A stretch of 64,000 nt of DNA from NCBI GenBank assembly GCA_027943335.1, contig BSBK01007029.1, positions 1,798,606 through 1,862,605 on the forward strand. The letters are read 5' to 3'. The DNA comes from Chamaecyparis obtusa (taxonomy: Eukaryota > Streptophyta > Pinopsida > Cupressales > Cupressaceae). The notes beneath the pieces were generated by a model. It was not told where the DNA came from and did no database searches. It saw only the letters and a list, made by a program, of their open reading frames with translations. The position numbers were made by a program, and so were the translations under genes. Shown here piece after piece: positions 10,670-21,308 of the stretch. Numbering within the stretch: position 1 is the first letter of the stretch; every line of letters starts with the position of its first letter.

Positions 10670-12099
10670 TGTAGACTAGAATTTGAGAGTGCACCTAAAC
10701 CTGTTTTGAAGGCCAAAGACAAACAAATGTTGAAGCATATTATCAAATCAAATTTAAAGGCAAGCAAACTAAAATCAAAGCCACCTCAGTTTAAGCTTAA
10801 AACGGATGCGCCCATGCACCGTTTGATATGCTTAGATATAGAGGGATGTGGGTGTGCAAACTCAAGCACTTGGAGCATGCAAGATGGATGATTTGAGGAT
10901 CAAGAAGACCCAAAATGACACAAAATAGGTATGAGGAACCTATTTTGCCTCAAAGGCCTCAAGAAACACACAAATATGCAAAGCTAAATGAAAGAACTAA
11001 GACTAAAACAAGAAATGAATCTATGTTAATCCATTTAAGCTAATTTAGATGTGATTTAAGCTTGAAAATGATCTAAAAAGATGAACTTATGCTTATGCTA
11101 GAATGAAAATGGCATTATGACTTTGCTATTGAGTTTGAGAGTTGAGAGATGATTTGCCTTAGGAAGTGAGGGTATTTATAGGATTTCTAAGGCTTGGGGT
11201 AGGAGGAATGAATGGCCAGGATTGAAATCCTTAAGAGAGGCCAAGATTCACTCAAAGGGAAGCACATGGATTGTGCTAGTTCTCAGCCAATCAGGAGGTG
11301 ACACATGTCACAAGGTGAGTGGATGAAGGGAAGGGCAAAGAGGAGTCAACAAAGGGGGCTCCAAGCTCATAACTCTCCAAATAAATGCTTGTAAGAGCAA
11401 TGAATGGGCTTTAAGAGGCTTTGAAGACTTTGGGGAAGCAATAAATGCTTTGTGGTTGAGATATTTGGAAGGAAAGACTTTGCTTTGGTTTAGGAAAGTC
11501 TTAAGCTTGGTTAGGATTGCACAAAGGTTTAAGGGTAGGATTAGGATTAGAAAAAGGATTAGGATGGGTGAAGAGGGTGGATTTGAGAAGATTCTAGAAG
11601 AGTCTAGATTTCTCCTTAGTTTCATGGAATAAAAGTTATTCATTCCAAAAGCTTAAGTTTTAGGAATATTTATTAAAATATTTTCAATAAATATGGAAAT
11701 TAAATATTTAACCTTAATTAAATATTTAACCTTGGGATTAGGGTTAGAAAAGATGGGATTAGCCTTTTAATCGAAATTAAGAAGGGATTAGAAGATTTTG
11801 GAAGAGGTTAGTGGTCTTAAGGAAATTGGCCAAGTTTGGGATAAAAAATAAATTAATTTATTTTTTGAAGTTTTTGGTCAATTTATTAATTAAATAATTA
11901 ATAAATTAGGGATAATGTCCAAATGACATTTTTAGGCTAGATTCCTTAATTAAAGATTTTTAATTAAGAGAGAGGGATTTAATGCCATAAAAATAAATAA
12001 ATTAATTAAATAATTAATTAATTAATAAATGATGATGTCATCAAGGATTTTCAGAAAATAAAAATAATTTATTTTTTGAAGGATTTTTCGGTGTCTACA
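10670..12099 (-). repeat. G1 5' LTR (1430 bp)
   Basis: On the minus strand it begins TGTAGACACCGAAAAATCC and ends CTACA just before the PBS. The start matches LTR starts of Z (TGTAGACACGAAAAATTGG) and of the solo LTR at 55939 (TGTAGACACCAAAAACTGG), so these belong to one LTR superfamily. A TATA-like TATAAATA on the minus strand (11173-11180) is a plausible promoter. The distal half (11640-12090) is strongly A/T-rich. Confidence 0.85.
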
Positions 12100-12453
12100 G
12101 AAAGAAGAGTTAGTAGCTTGCGAGATTAGGTAGCAGAAAGATTTCCTGGAAGTTTGAGTATAGGTTCAGATCTTTCTTGGAGTGCCTACCAGTGTCCTAT
12201 TGTGTTGCAGACCTGGGCTAGCTAAGGAGAAGTGTGTTGGATCCTGCGTGATCTTGTAAAACTATTTCTTGCATTGTAATTGGTCGTAACTGGGAAGGCC
12301 TTACAGCCCAACACATTGCATGTAATCAGTTATTTGGTGAAATAAATATATCTATTTTCTTTCAGATCTGGTTTCTTGTTGTGTTTTTCACTGTGTTAGT
12401 GTTTGGCTGCAAGGTTAGATAATCCTTAATTGGATTCTCCATCCTTGACTACA
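12100..12453 (+). repeat. P 5' LTR remnant (3' portion)
   Basis: It matches 14233-14586 from 'AGTTAGTA' to 'CCTTGACTRCA'. Both copies end in CA. The differences I see are scattered substitutions, suggesting an old insertion. The upstream part is missing because of G1. Confidence 0.8.
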
Positions 12454-12458
12454 TAAGG

Positions 12459-12470
12459 TGGTATCAAAGT
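12459..12470 (+). promoter_or_regulatory. P primer binding site (initiator tRNA-Met type)
   Basis: TGGTATCAAAGT lies five bases after the LTR end. It matches the plant tRNA-iMet primer site TGGTATCAGAGC with a few changes. Confidence 0.7.
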
Positions 12471-12476
12471 GAGAGT

Positions 12477-12590
12477 TTGATCTTGTTGGAGCATAAGGTT
12501 GACCTAGCAAGGTTGATCTTACGAAGTTGATCTTGTTGGAGCAGAAGGTTGACCTAGCAAGGTTGATCTTACAAAGTTGATCTTGTTGGC
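12477..12590 (+). repeat. 50 bp tandem repeat just after the P primer site
   Basis: About 2.3 copies of a unit containing TCTTGTTGGAGCA, AAGGTTGACCTAGCAA and GGTTGATCTTAC repeat with an exact 50 bp period (TCTTGTTGG at 12481, 12531 and 12581). It lies between the PBS and the degraded ORF. Confidence 0.9.
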
Positions 12591-12732
12591 AAAGAGATTG
12601 TGCACAATTTGAGTTGTAGATCCGTGACATTGAACTTGTGGAATTGTACCCTAGTTGTTCATGTGAGGTGGCAGGTTGTGATCTGACTTGCATACAACTT
12701 GGAGGTTGCCACAAGGTGGTTGGTGTTAGGGT

Positions 12733-13542
12733 TTGTTGCAGAAGGTTTTTGAAGATCTTTGGAGATGTCTTCGAGAGGATTGGACCTTGGATGTGATTTT
12801 TGAGAGATTTGCTCGATTGGAAGCAGATTTGCTGAACCGCGTGGAGAATCGAGTTAAGAACCTTGTGAGAGAAAGTGTTGTTGAGTTTTGTAAAGCTTAC
12901 TGGAGTTGGAGCATGCCAATCCAGAGGAAAGTTGTTTGGTCGGTTAGAAGGCTGGTTCGTGAGAGAAGACATCTTGACAAGGTTTCTTGTGATAGTTCAG
13001 AGGTTGAAGAGGTATGTGAAATTGGTTTTGATGGTCAGTTGGTGGATTCTACCATGAAACTTGCATAGCAACTTGTGCCTATTGTTGAGTTACCTATGTG
13101 TACCAATGATGTTGCTGATCTTGTTGAGGCTAGTGAGAAGATTGGTTTTCATGTTCAGTCGGTTGTGCTTGACATGGAAATTGCAGAGCATCTAGTTGTG
13201 CTTGATTAGGTTGCTATAGATGAGGAGAAACCTACTATTGAACACCTTTGTGATGATGGTGTTACCAAATTGCTTTTGTTTGGTCTTGAAGTATAGATGT
13301 TGCCTATTGGTTACAGACTTGAGTTGTTGGTTGATAGTGATAAGTCTGGTGATGAGATTCTGAGATGGGATCCTTCCTTGATCCTCGGTGATGGATTGAT
13401 GGCTCAGTTTGTTCAGGATGTTGGACATGCTGATTGGTTGAGTTGCAGATTGGGTCTCTTTCCTATGAAGGAATGGAAACCTTTGGTGAAGATGAAGTGG
13501 AGTTGGTGGTTTTTAGATGTTCCCTTTAGTGAGAAAGTGTGA
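12733..13542 (+). pseudogene. Degraded ORF of unknown type in P
   Basis: One reading frame can be followed from 12733 to a TGA at 13540-13542 with three internal stops (13066-13068, near 13207 and near 13294). The product looks charged and helical ('LRWDPSLILGDGLMAQF', 'VIFERFARLEADLLNRV'). A unit of about 40 residues seems duplicated: 'IGFDGQLVDSTMKLA' and 'IGFHVQSVVLDMEIAEHL' start similar segments. I recognise no known domain. Its position in an LTR element suggests a gag-like or element-specific protein, but that is inference only. Confidence 0.45.
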
Positions 13543-14586
13543 GACACACTTTTCTTTGTACCCCAGGAGTTTGATGCAGTGGCATCTTGGCTTATTGCTC
13601 GGTGCCTGAAGTTTTTGGCAGTCTCGGTAACTATCTAGTGGAGTTCGGTTACTTGGCTAGTGATCTCAGTTGAAGACTAGTGTTTCTCGGTCTTGATGGT
13701 GATTCTTAGTTGGAAGTAATGGTGGGTCTCGGTGTTTATGACTATTGCTCGGTCGCTGAAGTGGCTCGGTCATTGGAAGGCTTGGTCACTGAAGGGAGCT
13801 CAATCATTAAAGGAGACTCATCATTTCTGGTGCTTGGTAATGCTTGAGGAGCTCGGGTGGTATGCTTTCTCAGTATGTTTCCTGATGCTCGGTAGATTGG
13901 CTTACCGATGGTTGTTCTTGGAGATTCAGCTTAGCCGACTGGTGCATTTAATCTAGGTCGCATTCCTCATGTTATGGATTGACCATTGGACATGTGGGGA
14001 CCTAGATATGGCATGTTGCATTATCCTATGTGGATATGGAGGCCAACTTGGTGAATTAAATATTGGTGAATTTATTTGTGAGCCGACTGATGTTTGGCAT
14101 TTAATATTTGCATATTTGGGAGCCGATTGACTTTTGGGATTTAATTTTTGTAAATTTGACTTGTGGCTGGGGTTTAGTATTTAAGGAGATGTTTGGGTAG
14201 TTGTTTAGGCAGTAGCAGATGTGTGGATCTGTGAAAGTAGAGTTAGTATCTTGCGAGCTTAGGTAGTAGAAAGATTGCTTGGAAGTTTGAGTACAGGTTT
14301 AGATCTTTCTTAGAGTGCCTACCAGTGTCATGTTGTGTTGCAGACCTGGGCTAGCTGAGGAGAAGTGTGTTGGATCCTATGTGATCTTGTAGAACTATTT
14401 ATTGCATTATAATTGGCCATAATCGGGAAGGCCTTACAGGCCGACACATTGCATGTAATCAGTTATTTGGTGAAATAAAGACATCTATTTTCTTTCAGAT
14501 CTAGTTTCTTGTTGTGTTTTCTGCTGTGTTGGTGTTTGGATGCAAGGTTAGACAATCCTTAATTGGATTCTCCATCCTTGACTGCA
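13543..14586 (+). repeat. P 3' LTR (end certain, start approximate)
   Basis: The last 354 bp match the 5' LTR remnant and end CTGCA at 14586. The start is uncertain. I place it at TGAGACACAC right after the ORF stop, preceded by a purine run (AGTGAGAAAG) that could be the polypurine tract. The left half contains many copies of CTCGGT or near variants (about 13599-13895). A TATTTAAG at about 14178 is a possible promoter element. Confidence 0.5.
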
Positions 14587-14915
14587 TAATCATCTGATAC
14601 TCCATCTCGAGCATAGTAACATTCTTTTGTATACTTGGGCTTGAAATTAGTTTTGAACTTCTTGACTCTTGTAGGACACTTAGATGCAAAATGACCAATC
14701 TTATTACATGAAAAGCATTTAAATGGTAATTGACCTTCATATTTTCCTTTTCCTTTTCTTTCTTTCTTAGCAATCATAGCAATGAAATCACCTAGTTCTT
14801 TATCCTCATCTTCATTATCAAAGTTACAAGAAGTGTTCAAGGATTTCTTACCATGACCATTTCTTACCATGACCATTAGTCTCATACTTTCATCTTTCAT
14901 AGGTCTATCCATCAA
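14587..14915 (-). pseudogene. Ty1/copia gag fragment with CCHC zinc knuckle
   Basis: On the minus strand this reads a copia gag C-terminus: a basic 'KKERKGKGKYEG' stretch, the intact knuckle 'CFSCNKIGHFASKC', then 'KECYYARDGVSDDY', which also follows the knuckle in other copia gags. The sequence is cut at 14586 by P and at about 14915 by the junction with the LINE. It is homologous to, but not part of, element C1, whose own knuckle is at about 17957-18000. Confidence 0.8.
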
Positions 14916-14924
14916 GGCTTCCCT

Positions 14925-15537
14925 CTAGCTCCATCCTTGTATGTCCTTGTGGCTGAAGGCTTCGGCTATTTACTTTTCTTTGCTATCATTGCAGGTCAGG
15001 TTCAAGGTATTTCCCTTCCAGATTCCACATCCCAACTAGTGAATGGGCATTTCATAGATGATTCTTTCATCACCCCCATTGAGGATTGAGAAAATATCTA
15101 TAATGCACTCCAATTCTTAGAAATATTTTTCTTGGCTTTTGTTTCTATCATTCAATGGCACAAAAACCTTTGTTATTGTCAGACATTTCTTCCAGCTCGA
15201 TCATGTACTCTTCAATATGAATGGAAATGGATTCAACATGGCCAGGCTTTCTTCTTTTTGGGAATCCCATTTGCTTTGGATTTTAGTTCTCCCAATGATT
15301 GAAACCAAAGTGGCCTATTGGTTTACCAAGTCACTTTCCCTTGCTGGGAAATTTCAAATCTACTCTAAAGTACTCGCAACAATGCATGTTTATTATACTT
15401 CCTATTGGGTGCCATCCAAATCCTTGTACAACAAGATTAAGAAGTTGTTGCATAATTTTCTATGGGCCTTACATATTGAGAAACATGGTTTTCACATAGT
15501 TTCTTGGGAGTATTATTGTCTTCCCAAGAAACTTTGG
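14925..15537 (+). pseudogene. L1-type LINE reverse transcriptase, left part
   Basis: Broken frames read a plant LINE RT. They show 'PLAPSLYVLVAEGFGYLL', then the catalytic box as 'HFIDDSF' (normally FADD), then 'NALQFLEIF'. Further on come 'FTKSLSLAGKFQIYSKVLA', 'WVPSKSLYNKIKKLLHNFLW' and 'VSWEYYCLPKKL', the standard run toward the C-terminal domain. Several frameshifts and stops are present. The reading is interrupted at CAACC (15538-15542) by copia element C1 and resumes at 49616 with 'LGLIST', exactly where such proteins continue. The role was target-primed reverse transcription; this copy is dead. Confidence 0.85.
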
Positions 15538-15542
15538 CAACC
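15538..15542. repeat. C1 target site duplication, left copy (CAACC)
   Basis: CAACC directly precedes the LTR start TGTTGG and is repeated at 49616-49620 directly after the LTR end TTAACA. Joining across it restores the LINE reading. Confidence 0.92.
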
Positions 15543-17073
15543 TGTTGGAAACTGCAATTGAAGCAATTGTTGTATTGTCATTGATGTCAAACCTTAACTG
15601 GTAAGACTATTGCTACTTAGGAAAGTACTATATCTATTTGATTGATGAGAAGGGGATAGACAAGGTTGGTAACAATAGCACCTAAGGAAAGGTTGAGTTA
15701 TCTTGATACTACAAAGAGTACTTGATGATGTTGCACAATGATGAGACAATGTATTATTTATCTTAGTAAATAATGAAGACTAAACTAGTAGGCTTAATCG
15801 AGCAAAAGTGAAGAAATCTAGTTTAAGCCGAGTGGTGTTAGTGTCGATCGAGTTAGTGTATGCTGAGAAAATTTAGTGGTGACCGAACATCAGTTAATTG
15901 CCAAGGAAGATAGTGTTAGCCGAGGAAACATTTCTTAGTATTGATCGAGCTTTCTAAGTGAAGATCAAGAAGTTGAGCACAGTATTGACCGAGCGTCAGT
16001 ATTTTTATATTTGAAGAGAATTCAGATTTGCAACCGACATTGTTGAATTCTTGGATTATGTAAAACATGTTGACTTTATTTATTGATTGTATGAAAGCAT
16101 TGAATGCACTGTAAAATTTTTTATTGTAAATCTTTAAGAGATTTGAGATGTTTCTAGAAAAGAAGATGAAGAACATAAAGCGGGTAGATTCAATGAATCT
16201 GACCTAACCCTAAGATCTATGAAGGAGATTAAGTGGCAAAAGATGAATTAACCTAAATGAGAAAGTATTAAGGGAACCTAAGCATTAGGTATGTGGCATG
16301 CATAGGTGAAAAGAGGATGTTGGAAGATCAGTAGATGTTATTGATTGTATAAGTAGAAAACGCTGAAGGAGAAGTGTGGTGATTGCTTGAAGGAAAGTTC
16401 TGAGCAGATCAGTGATAGAGATGGAAAAGGTTCAAAGTTAATAAACCAGCATATGTGTACAAAATTGGATCTGATATTTGCAAATTGACTTGTATGTTTT
16501 TCAGATCAATACTGCTGCTACTTTCTAACCATTGTAACAGTTAAAATCCTTTTAATAGAGGTTGATCTAACAGTCATATGTTTAAATCCTTTGAACAAGG
16601 TTGCATTCTAATGGAGTGTATGTAAGTCCTATAACAAGGCTCACTTATAACATAGTGATTGAAATCCTTTAACCGGGTCACACCTGACAGTGTGTATTGT
16701 AACCTTTGACAGGGTTGGCTTTTAACCAAGCTCACTTTAGAAGAGTGAAAATAATAGTAGCATGTTACAAAGTGGTTTTTCCCAAATTAGGTTTCCACTA
16801 TAAATCCTAGTGTCAATACTTGTGTGAATGTTTTGGTTTGAACATTTATGTGTTTTACAAGTTAGATACAACTAGGTAGTGGATTGCAATGTTATATGTT
16901 TCTATTATGCTATCAATGATGATTATATGTTTCTATTATGCAATCAGTGATGACCAAGTAGCTGTTGGTTGTTAGATCTGATTTGTTGAAAAGTTTTGAA
17001 GTTTGTTTTATACATCTAGACCTAAGAACAACTGATTCACCCCCCCTCTCTATTGTTCTAAATCATATTAACA
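15543..17073 (+). repeat. C1 5' LTR (1531 bp)
   Basis: It starts TGTTGGAAACTGCAATTG and ends CATATTAACA. It matches the split 3' LTR (41746-42224 plus 48594-49615, 1501 bp). The size difference is explained by a 31 bp duplication at about 16892-16950, where TTATATGTTTCTATTATGC occurs twice. A CCGAG/ATCGAG motif recurs between about 15798 and 16000. TATAAAT at 16799-16805 is a possible TATA box. Confidence 0.92.
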
Positions 17074-17075
17074 AT

Positions 17076-17087
17076 TGGTATCAGAGT
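17076..17087 (+). promoter_or_regulatory. C1 primer binding site (initiator tRNA-Met)
   Basis: TGGTATCAGAGT, two bases after the LTR end, matches the standard plant copia PBS TGGTATCAGAGC except at the last base. Confidence 0.9.
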
Positions 17088-17133
17088 TGTGTTGCTTACT
17101 GTTGGTGCCTACATAAAACAAGTTTAAAGGTGC

Positions 17134-18113
17134 TTGAAGAAAATGACCAGGATGTATAAGAAGGAGGTACCGAAGCTGAGTAAGGAAAAATTCCCTGCAT
17201 GGCAAAGCTTGATGAGGCTGCATTTGGCCGATATTGGTGATTCTGCAAAGAACTCTATCAAGAATGACTACGTCTCACCTGTCACACCTTTGACTATTGA
17301 GAAAATGAGAGCTAAGCAAGAACATAATCAGGCAATGCTGGAAATTGCATCTGCCCTAAGCTATCTAGAATTTGAGGACATCAAGGATTGCACAAGTGCT
17401 AAGGAGATGTGGGATAGTCTTGCAACAATCTAGGCGGTGACATAAATATACTGAAAGCTAAAGCTGAGAGTCTCAGAGGTAAGTTTGATGAAATGAGAAT
17501 GCAAGAAGGTGAAAATATTGCACAATATTGTGGAAGAATAAAAGAAGTTGTGAATGCTATTAGAGGAGTAAATGGAACTATTGATAATGAAACTATAATT
17601 GGAAAAGTGATAAGAACTCTGCATCCTATATATGCTATTAAAATCTCAGCTATTCAGGAATCTAGATGTAACCCTGCAAATGTACTTACTTTGGAAAGTT
17701 TGGTTGGAAAACTTACTATTTTTGAACTCTCTAACTATGATAACTTCACTGTTGGTAATATCAATAATGTTGAATATGCTTTTAAGTCACAATTAGTTCT
17801 GAATAAGCCAAATAAGGAAAAAGAAAGATGCATCAGTGAAAGTGAAAGTAAAAGTGGCAATGACACTTCTGATGAAGAACTTGAGGATCTAGAAGCTCTT
17901 ATGGCTAGAAGATTGAGAAGGGGAAAAGGAAAGTACAAAGGTAAACTCCCTATTATATGTTTTGCATATAATAAAGTTGGTCATATAGCTTCTAGATGTC
18001 CTGACAGGAATGATAAGGATGAAGAAAGAAACAACAAACACAAAGACATAAAAGATGACAAAAGCTATCGAAGGTACAAAGACTACAAAGGAAAAGGTAA
18101 GAAATCTTGTTAC
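17134..18113 (+). pseudogene. C1 gag, frameshifted and truncated
   Basis: The start 'MTRMYKKEVPKLSKEKFPAW' is typical of copia gag N-termini. The first frame (17134-17433) ends at a TAG created by a one-base deletion near 17432. The second frame picks up at once and contains 'FDEMRMQEGENIAQYCGRIK', the conserved gag core. A nucleocapsid knuckle follows as 'CFAYNKVGHIASRC', where the second Cys is replaced by Tyr. The reading stops at 'KKSCYY' where the LTR of X begins; the related fragment at 14587 shows what normally follows. It would form the particle shell; this copy is inactive. Confidence 0.88.
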
Positions 18114-19025
18114 TATAATCACCCAAAAATGGTCATTTAGACTATTAGCCCCTTGCTAGCATTATTTTCTAAAATCGTCAATTGCTTATTCTTGATCAAA
18201 TCCTAGTTCTATCATTTATTTGATTATTTTCTATGGGCTAACCATTTTATCCTAAGTCTTTATTTATTTAAAAGGAATTCCCTCCCCTTTTAATAAATAA
18301 AAAGCCCCCACCTTTCCTCTTATCCTAAGTTGCACAAATAAAGCATTATTCTTATTTTATAAAAAGAAGAAAAGACATTTTTGTCTCACATGGGGCACAA
18401 AAGTCAACACTTATTTTCTCATTGGAGGATATTTGTGCACATGGATTGCTCCTCTTTCAAGCTCCACCCTTGATTAAATCTTTTGCCTCTTAATCTCCAT
18501 GGTCCATTCCTTTTCAATTCCTATAAAATAATAGCTCTCTTCTCATTCTAGGATCCATCTTTTGAATACTAACCTTATGCTGCAGGATTGCTTGGAGACT
18601 TTGGAGCTTTTTGAAGACATTCTTGCATCCATCTTTCATTTCTTGCATCTTAGCTTCATGTTTATGCTTTCTTAGCTTAGTTTCCTTTCATGCTCTAGAT
18701 TAGTTCACATAGCTTAATTAGCAAGGATTTGTAACACTCCTATCTTTCATTTTCATAGCTTAGCTTGTATTTCCATTCTTAGCATAGCTTGCATTTCATC
18801 TCCATTTGGATTCTTGAGGATATTGGCATTCTTGCCCTTGTCTCATTGAATCTCCCATTGCATGGTTTACTAGCAAGGTTATTGGCTTAATAGCTCTAGC
18901 TGAGAGCATTCTTAAAACCCTTGCACTCCATGCCTAGGGAGCTCTAGGTCACCTTCCCAAGGTTTCCCATTCATGGATTCTCTTGGAAGTAATGGCTTAG
19001 AGAAGTGCACATCTTAGTGTGTACA
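18114..19025 (+). repeat. X 5' LTR (about 912 bp)
   Basis: It begins TATAATCACCCAAAAATGG; the inverted copy ending at 25538 shows the intact start TGTAATCACCC, so TG has become TA here. It ends GTGTACA four bases before the PBS. CTATAAAATA at 18521-18530 is a good TATA box candidate. Parts of this LTR recur inverted at 25388-25538 and 25861-26167. Confidence 0.82.
18521..18530 (+). promoter_or_regulatory. Candidate TATA box in the X LTR
   Basis: CTATAAAATA sits in mid-LTR, at the place where LTR promoters usually lie. It is predicted from sequence only. Confidence 0.45.
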
Positions 19026-19029
19026 TTTT

Positions 19030-19047
19030 TGGCGCCCACCTTGGGGC
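19030..19047 (+). promoter_or_regulatory. X primer binding site
   Basis: TGGCGCCCACCTTGGGGC lies four bases after the LTR. It is nearly the same as the Z site (TGGTGCCCACCGTGGGG) and shares the Tat-type pattern with G1. Confidence 0.85.
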
Positions 19048-21308
19048 AAGACAACTCTGTTTTGTCCTTCTTTTCTTACATTTCCGCTACAGGTTTCAGC
19101 TATTTTTTATTTTTTTTGTGATTTTTGTACGTTGTCCGTACTTCTATGCATCACTATTATGGAATCTCGCGTGAGGCTTCACACCGTACCCCGTGAAAAT
19201 TTTCTATTTCTAGCACTTTTGCATGTGATGAAGTATTTTATCACGTGGGCCTATGTACTTTCTCACGTGAGCCATCGTACATTCTCGCGTGGGCTTGTGC
19301 TTCCTCACGCGTGGTTTGGTACCTTCTCGCACGACCCTCTGTACTATCTCGCGTGAAATTCCACAATAGATATAGACCAGAATTCCATATTTGTCAGTTT
19401 TGCTTTCTGTTTTCAATTTTCCTAATTTTTTTGAAAATTTCAGTGTTTTCAAAATCCATGCCACTTTGGAAAACTAGCACCCATTTTTGAGAAATTTTCA
19501 CATACGGTATAAAAAATTTAAGTGTGATATATCATTGGAAAGCTCTTTCTGAGCCTTATCCAACCATGCTGGTTTCATTTTCAAATTTTGCCATTTGATT
19601 AGCTATTTTTCTTGTAGATTATCTGATTTTTGATGTGCTAACCATTGTGGAGCTAACAAGTTGTGCTTGTAGGTACCTTCATTGCTTAAAAAAATTTGCT
19701 AAAAAAAGATTGCATGTCAAAGCTCCAAAGGCAAAAGGGCTAATAATTGTGTTTTGTAGGGCTGCCCAACACCTAAAAACAACCAATTGCTTGTTTATTA
19801 CTTTCCTTTTAAGTGCGGCTCATACTAGTTGTTTCATTTCTTAGGCACTTAAGATCTTGTTGTAGGAGTCTTTTGGTGGTAGGAAATTATGCTCTTCACC
19901 CTTGTGGTGAAATAGAAATCTTGACCCATCTTTGGATTTTGAAAGCAAGAGGGTAATTAAAATTTGCTTGGTGTGTTTGGGAGAGATTTTTGAGCTAGGA
20001 CAGTATGCTCTTCACCCTTGAGGTGAACCAGAAATCTTGAACCTCAAAGATTAATCCATTCTTTGTTTAGTTTTAGAATCCTTTAGCGGGCCTACTCTTG
20101 AGCAATCAAGAGGAACGACCCAAGTGGGGACAAGCTTTTCACTAGCTATTCCAACCCACTATAAACTCAAGGCTATCAAGGACACAAAATCTTGGTAGAC
20201 ATAGTACTTGTCTTTGCTTGATGTGAGTACTTGTGGGATTATGACCATGAGGAAAATGTTGAGTAAGAATGCTTAAGGTACTCTTGTGGCCGCGAGGTCC
20301 GTTACTTGCCGCAAGGTAAGGAGTCCCTTTGGGGAGCAAGAGGAGTGCTATGAATGGAAGCCCTTACTAAGAACCATTAGATAGAAGCTACCCTATTTTG
20401 CTACTTAACTTATTGGTGCAAGGATTGATCCAAGTGGAATAACCCAGATCACCCCAAGATTACTCACCATCTGTGTTCCTTTGGTTGTGTCATTGACACC
20501 TCCATGACAAAGCCAACATCTATTGTGGGAAACCACTTTGTGTGAGGCAATGGAACATCAAGTGTGGGCCAAGTTGCTAAGTATTGAGCCTTTTTTCCTT
20601 CTAGGCTAGCAAGTGCTTGAACTGTTCTTGTTGTTATGTACCCGTGCAAACATTTTTGAACATACAAACATCACACTAGTGCTCATAGAATTTTTCATTT
20701 TGATATCACAATTGCTTGTCTTGGCAAGGTTGCTTTTGCTCTTGCACAAGTGTTTTATGACATGTTTGATCACCTACTATTTGCAAACTTGTCTATTTCC
20801 TGATATTACAGTGCTTGAAACCAAGAAATTGTACCTGTAAACTTACAACATTGACCAAATATCTTTCAAATAAATTTCTCACATTCACTGGTCAAGAGTC
20901 ATACAATACTGAAACATCATCACACAACCTCAATCAAGAGTCTTGAGTTATTCTACTATCCTGCTGCTGTTGCAATCCAGAGCTGCTAAACTTGAATTTT
21001 AACCTATCGCAGAGTATCTTTCCTGTTCTTACCTAAAGCTAGTTTGTTATCTGCATGCTTAGGTTTGTTCTAGACTAAAAAAAAATGAGCTAAAACTATT
21101 GGGTTTGAGCCTAACAAATGCTACTCTTGATCACTTGTCATACCACGGTTACCTCTATAGCTACTTACTAATTGAGCTTCTTGCTCATCTCTTGGCTTGA
21201 GTCAATTGATTGTTGTAAGTTCTTGAGCACTTTTGATGAGCCATCTCTATTGTTCTATCTTGACAAGTGATCTTCATTAGCTTTGCTTATCTCAATATCT
21301 GAAAAACT
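19048..21308 (+). other. X untranslated leader (2.3 kb)
   Basis: I see no convincing coding frame. It holds the motif array at 19165-19360. It also holds a duplicated block of about 35 bp built on TATGCTCTTCACCCTTG (near 19887 and 20008). A block near 20420-20480 matches the minus strand of the G1 leader, including CAAGATTACTCACCAT and a run like GTGCAAGGATTGAT. A candidate structural block 'AGAGGAACGACCCAAGTGGG' near 20110 resembles 'GAGGGACAACCCAAAGTGGG' in the Z leader (31144-31163). Confidence 0.65.
19165..19360 (+). repeat. CG-containing motif array in the X leader
   Basis: Variants such as TCTCGCGTGAGGC, TATCACGTGGGCC, TCTCACGTGAGCC, TCTCGCGTGGGC and CTCACGCGTGG recur about every 20-30 bp, alternating with short 'GTACYTTC'-like spacers. 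Many copies are palindromic at the core (CACGTG, ACGCGT). The position, about 120 bp after the PBS, parallels the arrays in G1 and Z. Confidence 0.75.

Larger units (their letters stand above)
1..12099 (-). mobile_element. G1: Ty3/gypsy Tat-lineage LTR retrotransposon, 3' end beyond the window
   Basis: Reading the minus strand from 12099 the order is LTR, PBS, long leader, gag, zinc-finger/protease, RT, RNase H, a second RNase H and integrase, continuing off position 1. All coding blocks (8069 down to 1) are in one reading frame, interrupted only by stops at 5484-5486, 3552-3554, 906-908 and 441-443. The second RNase H domain and the non-methionine PBS are hallmarks of the plant Tat/Ogre lineage. 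The element appears inserted into the 5' LTR of element P, since P's LTR sequence starts directly at 12100. The 3' LTR and the left target duplication lie outside the window. Confidence 0.88.
12100..14586 (+). mobile_element. P: small non-autonomous LTR element
   Basis: Two direct copies of about 354 bp (12100-12453 and 14233-14586) match closely along their length. The first is followed by a tRNA-Met-type PBS, so they are the 3' parts of the 5' and 3' LTRs. The left part of the 5' LTR is cut off by the G1 insertion at 12099/12100. Only a broken ORF of unknown kind lies between, with no protease, RT or integrase. It is inserted in a minus-strand copia gag fragment. It would depend on another element's enzymes. 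Confidence 0.75.

Noticed and set aside
12415..12972. 185-codon minus-strand ORF
   Set aside because: It runs antisense across the P primer site and the 50 bp tandem repeat, and its repeated 'CSNKINF'-like segments are the repeat translated.
17074..17090. TGGTATCAGAG as part of a tRNA gene
   Set aside because: Only the 12-18 bases of a primer binding site are present next to an LTR; there is no cloverleaf. The same holds at 12459, 47714 and 59114.
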